From contig BROG01000266.1 in the NCBI GenBank assembly GCA_030159075.1, positions 1-64,000 on the forward strand: 64,000 bases of DNA. The letters are read 5' to 3'. The translations under genes were made by a program, and so were the position numbers. Under the pieces are notes generated by a model that was not told where the DNA came from, ran no database searches, and saw only the letters and a list, made by a program, of their open reading frames with translations. Positions 61,808 to 64,000 of the stretch are shown in pieces (the first letter of the stretch is position 1; each line of letters begins with the position of its first letter). The DNA is from Atrina japonica. Lineage: Eukaryota; Mollusca; Bivalvia; Pterioida; Pinnidae.

Positions 61808-62032
61808 ATAATTTTCTCTCTTATTAAAAAAGAATGTGTGAAAAAAATTTGGTCAACACCGCCGTCAATATGGCATTGGTAATAGCAATGGTAATAGCAA
61901 CGATGGCAATGCTATTAGCAACGATAGCTGGAAATGGCTAACGGGTGGATTTCTAGTCTACATAAAACTCAAAGTAATTCCAAAACCCAACGCCCATGAA
62001 ATGTTATAAATAATTATCTCTCTTATTAAAAA
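61808..62032 (+). repeat. Hybrid partial tandem duplication with a 35-codon frame
   Basis: The left part copies the start of the next gene (TTATTAAAAAAGAATG and its first codons). The right part copies the repeat, membrane segment and end of the previous gene, including CCCATGAAATGTTATAAATA. A new frame at 61834-61941 reads the Asn/Ser-repeat DNA in another phase, which yields a hydrophobic helix of about 20 residues (ALVIAMVIATMAMLLATIAG). Whether it is expressed is unknown. Confidence 0.8.
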
Positions 62033-62035
62033 AGA

Positions 62036-62260
62036 ATGAGTGAAAAAGATTTGGTCAACACCGCGTATCACGCAGCCGTCAATACGGGAATTGCCATCGG
62101 ATACGCGCAACTCTCCAAGAAATTTTTAAAGATGCCGGTGCCTAAGATGGATTTAGATCCGAAGGATTTCGGGATGATCCTTCTCGAATTTGCTCTCGCT
62201 AATTACACCAAGGACATGTTGGTCAAAAAGGGAATCATTCCCGCCGATATCATGAAATAA
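62036..62260 (+). CDS. Small membrane-associated protein (74 residues)
   Basis: ATG after TTATTAAAAAAGA. It contains a moderately hydrophobic N-terminal helix (AAVNTGIAIGYAQL), then DLDPKDFGMILLEFALANYT and the end KKGIIPADIMK. The pattern ending 'GIIP..I' matches a small conserved protein of animal Maverick-type elements, as I recall. Intact. Confidence 0.7.
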   Translation: MSEKDLVNTAYHAAVNTGIAIGYAQLSKKFLKMPVPKMDLDPKDFGMILLEFALANYTKDMLVKKGIIPADIMK

Positions 62261-62278
62261 AATAAAACCTCTATTAAA

Positions 62279-62422
62279 ATGGCAACGATAGCGATGATGG
62301 TAGGCGGCGCATTGCTCAACGCCCTGGCATTTTCCGGATCGCAATTTTTATTTTCGAATCACGACGAGCAAAAAAGACACGACGAAGCGATGGAAAAACT
62401 GACCAAGGCCAGAGACGAATGA
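62279..62422 (+). CDS. Small membrane protein, first part (47 residues)
   Basis: ATG after CTCTATTAAA. It is a hydrophobic Ala/Gly-rich N-terminal helix (IAMMVGGALLNALAFSG) followed by a charged helix (EQKRHDEAMEKLTKARDE). The TGA overlaps the next ATG as ATGA. In related elements I recall this and the next frame as one continuous protein, so this could be a one-base break or a real two-gene arrangement. Confidence 0.65.
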   Translation: MATIAMMVGGALLNALAFSGSQFLFSNHDEQKRHDEAMEKLTKARDE

Positions 62423-62676
62423 ATCACAAACGCACGAAACGATTAGATTTTTTAAACGAGAGATTGAAAAAAGAAGGACACGCGTTATACACCTATAAAG
62501 AAGTGGACGCCGCCATGTCTCTCTACTCGCAGATGATGGGAGAAGAGGAGATGTCTCCCGAACCGAAATTGAGCGATTTTTATCAACCCTCCGAAGAGCA
62601 AAAAGATAAAGAAATCCTCTTCGTGTTGGCGGGAACGGCACTCGTGTTTTATGGCGTAAAAAAATATGTCGCATAG
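62419..62676 (+). CDS. Small membrane protein, second part (85 residues)
   Basis: Begins at the ATG in the ATGA overlap. A basic helical start (KRLDFLNERLKKEG) leads to PEPKLSDFYQPSEEQKDKEI and a C-terminal membrane helix (LFVLAGTALVFYGVKKYV). The LSDFY-PS motif plus C-terminal helix is a recurring Maverick-type pattern (recall). See the preceding entry for the possible split. Confidence 0.65.
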   Translation: MNHKRTKRLDFLNERLKKEGHALYTYKEVDAAMSLYSQMMGEEEMSPEPKLSDFYQPSEEQKDKEILFVLAGTALVFYGVKKYVA

Positions 62677-62682
62677 AGTAAA

Positions 62683-63552
62683 ATGGAAGAGATCTATTAC
62701 AAACACTATTGGAAAGGAAAAGCGGCCATCAAGAAATTGGCCAAAGCGGCTAACGTCAACGAAAAGGAGGCGTTCGATTTCCTGAAAAAATAAGACGTGT
62801 GGCAAATCTATCTGCCCGCCCCCAAGAAAATCGTGCGACCCAAATTCGAACACGTGAAAGAAAACGACACTCACCAGGCCGATCTATTGTTTTTACCGCA
62901 CGATAAGGTGGGTAGGAAAACGTACAAATACGCGTTAACGGTGGTCGACGTGGGCACTCGGCACAAAGAAGCGGAACCGTTGACGACCAAAAACAGTAAA
63001 GAGGTGGCCGACGCTTTCGAAAAAATTTACGAACGACGGTTAACGTTTCCGAAATTATTGCAAGTCGATCCAGGTCGCGAATTCATGGGCGCCGTCTCAA
63101 AGCTCATGTCTCGACACGACGCGAGAATAAGAAGGGGACGTGTCGACGTTCATCGCGACCAAGCCATCGTCGAACGATTTAATAAAACGTTGGGAGAACG
63201 GCTGTTTAGCTATCAATACGACCAAGAGATGAAATCTAAGGACAGAAACAGAGAATGGGTGAAACGGTTGCCGGACGTCGTGAAAACGATCAACGACGAG
63301 ACCAAACCCCCCGAAGCGATAATGCCTTCCACCGAAGTTCGATCACCGGTGGGCCCATTTAATAAAGTTAGATATCTCCATCAACCCGGCGAGTTGGAAG
63401 GTGGAAAGCATAGAGCGACCGATCCCATTTGGAGCGTGGACAAACACGACATCGATCGTCAGTTTAGAATGCAGGGTATAGACGTCTATTACCTAAAAGA
63501 ACCCGCTCCTCAGAGAAATTTCGTTCGAGAAGAGTTGATGGTGGTAGATTAA
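62683..63552 (+). pseudogene. Retrovirus-like DDE integrase with in-frame stop
   Basis: The frame opens at the ATG at 62683, meets TAA at 62791-62793 after 36 codons and continues in the same frame to 63552, about 290 codons in all. The N-terminal part has a helical Lys/Ala-rich segment. The catalytic core has Asp in HQADLLFL, Asp in QVDPGREFMG and Glu in QAIVERFNKT, in the order and spacing of rve-type integrases. A C-terminal basic/beta domain follows (PIWSVDKHDIDRQF). Polinton/Maverick elements use such an enzyme to insert their DNA. Without readthrough only the fragment after the stop could be made, from GTG 62797 or a later ATG. It is the clearest marker of element type. Confidence 0.88.
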
Positions 63553-63578
63553 TTTATTATCTGTATAGATAATAAATT
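63551..63578. terminator. Perfect 12-bp hairpin between convergent stop codons
   Basis: AATTTATTATCT, loop GTAT, then AGATAATAAATT. It starts within the integrase stop codon and ends two bases before the complement of the polymerase stop. It has the same design as 58275-58300. Confidence 0.7.
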
Positions 63579-63580
63579 GT

Positions 63581-64000
63581 TTATTTCAATGCATACGTGT
63601 GCATGCAATCCTCCCGAATGTAGACTTTCGTATCCAGGGAATCTAACGCCGTCTTATCTTGTTTGATCCCGTACATGATTTGGTTAAACGAACGTAGACT
63701 GTGCATCTCGCGCGATATCATGGCGTCGTGAAAGAGAGCCTCCTTATAATCGTTAAAGTCTATCTTGTTTTTCAAGACGCATCGTTTCACGCCTTTCGCT
63801 CGTTTGGAAACGCTATCGTCTCTCATTAACATGGCGTACATTTTAGGCCTTAATCCAACGAATTCTTTGATGAGTTTCCCTCCGCATTCGTCTTTAAATT
63901 TACCGATCGCCTTTTTATTTTTATCTTTGTTTCCGTGGAAGACCTCGTAATTGGAAAAATCATATTCGTCTTGATCTTTGAGCATGTCCCGATAGACGTC
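63581..64000 (-). CDS. Family B (protein-primed type) DNA polymerase, C-terminal end, partial
   Basis: About 139 codons from the window edge to the TAA at 63583-63581; the frame remains open at the edge (codons DVYRDM before the first in-window ATG). It contains YDFSNYEVFHGN, FKDECGGKLIKEFVGLRPKM (the C-terminal thumb-type 'DE..G..I.EFVGLRPKMY' block), CVLKNKIDFNDYKEALF and IYGIKQDKTALDSLDTKVYI. This is the characteristic end of the polymerase seen in Polinton/adintovirus-like elements. The exonuclease and DTDS-type catalytic motifs would lie to the right. No break is seen here. Confidence 0.88.
   Translation of the reverse strand, partial: DVYRDMLKDQDEYDFSNYEVFHGNKDKNKKAIGKFKDECGGKLIKEFVGLRPKMYAMLMRDDSVSKRAKGVKRCVLKNKIDFNDYKEALFHDAMISREMHSLRSFNQIMYGIKQDKTALDSLDTKVYIREDCMHTYALK

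Noticed and set aside
62485..62874. 129-codon minus-strand frame
   Set aside because: Antisense to two recognisable plus-strand genes.

Overview
The window is animal nuclear DNA, A+T-rich, intron-rich and crowded with short repeats. The repeat types (several tRNA-headed SINEs, small inverted-repeat elements containing 'acaagaggcc...ggtgagct', many minisatellites) are those I associate with marine molluscs, probably a bivalve. That is inference. It holds two very different things.

(1) About 6.3-49.3 kb, minus strand: one host gene of 18 coding exons over 43 kb. I assembled it by hand from splice sites. All phases agree and the total is 2190 coding bases (729 codons plus stop). It encodes a bifunctional pseudouridine-catabolic enzyme: a PsuG-type pseudouridine-5'-phosphate glycosidase (residues about 30-325) fused to a PfkB-type (PsuK-like) sugar kinase (about 370-729), behind an Arg/Ser-rich leader that may be a mitochondrial presequence. 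Its introns are full of minisatellites and transposons. Notable are a 58-bp minisatellite that looks derived from the end of exon 12 plus its 5' splice site, a 13-copy 67-bp array of near-identical units, and an 8.2 kb insertion bounded by a 9-bp direct repeat.

(2) About 54.8 kb to the right edge: a virus-like integrated element of Polinton/Maverick (adintovirus-like) type, with compact, intronless, more G+C-rich genes on both strands. Left to right it holds: a broken gene with an acidic tail (+); a Cys/His-rich protein gene split by a 2345-bp transposon (+); an A32-like packaging ATPase (-); the C-terminal part of a capsid-type protein (-); the C-terminal end of a second virion-type protein (+); a run of small plus-strand genes (a possible jelly-roll protein, a two-helix membrane protein, several single-span membrane proteins); a DDE integrase with an in-frame stop (+); and the C-terminus of a family B DNA polymerase (-), which runs off the window. 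The copy carries at least five lesions but most frames are open, so it looks like a fairly young, decaying copy.

Two features of the element stand out. Both convergent gene pairs end in a perfect A+T-rich hairpin (11-12 bp stem, 4-nt loop) lying almost exactly between the two stop codons. Most start codons are preceded within a few bases by TATTAAAA/TATAAAA-like tracts, like a simple late promoter.

Regions 1-6.28 kb (3' of the host gene) and 49.3-54.8 kb (between its 5' end and the element) show only repeats and no supportable gene.
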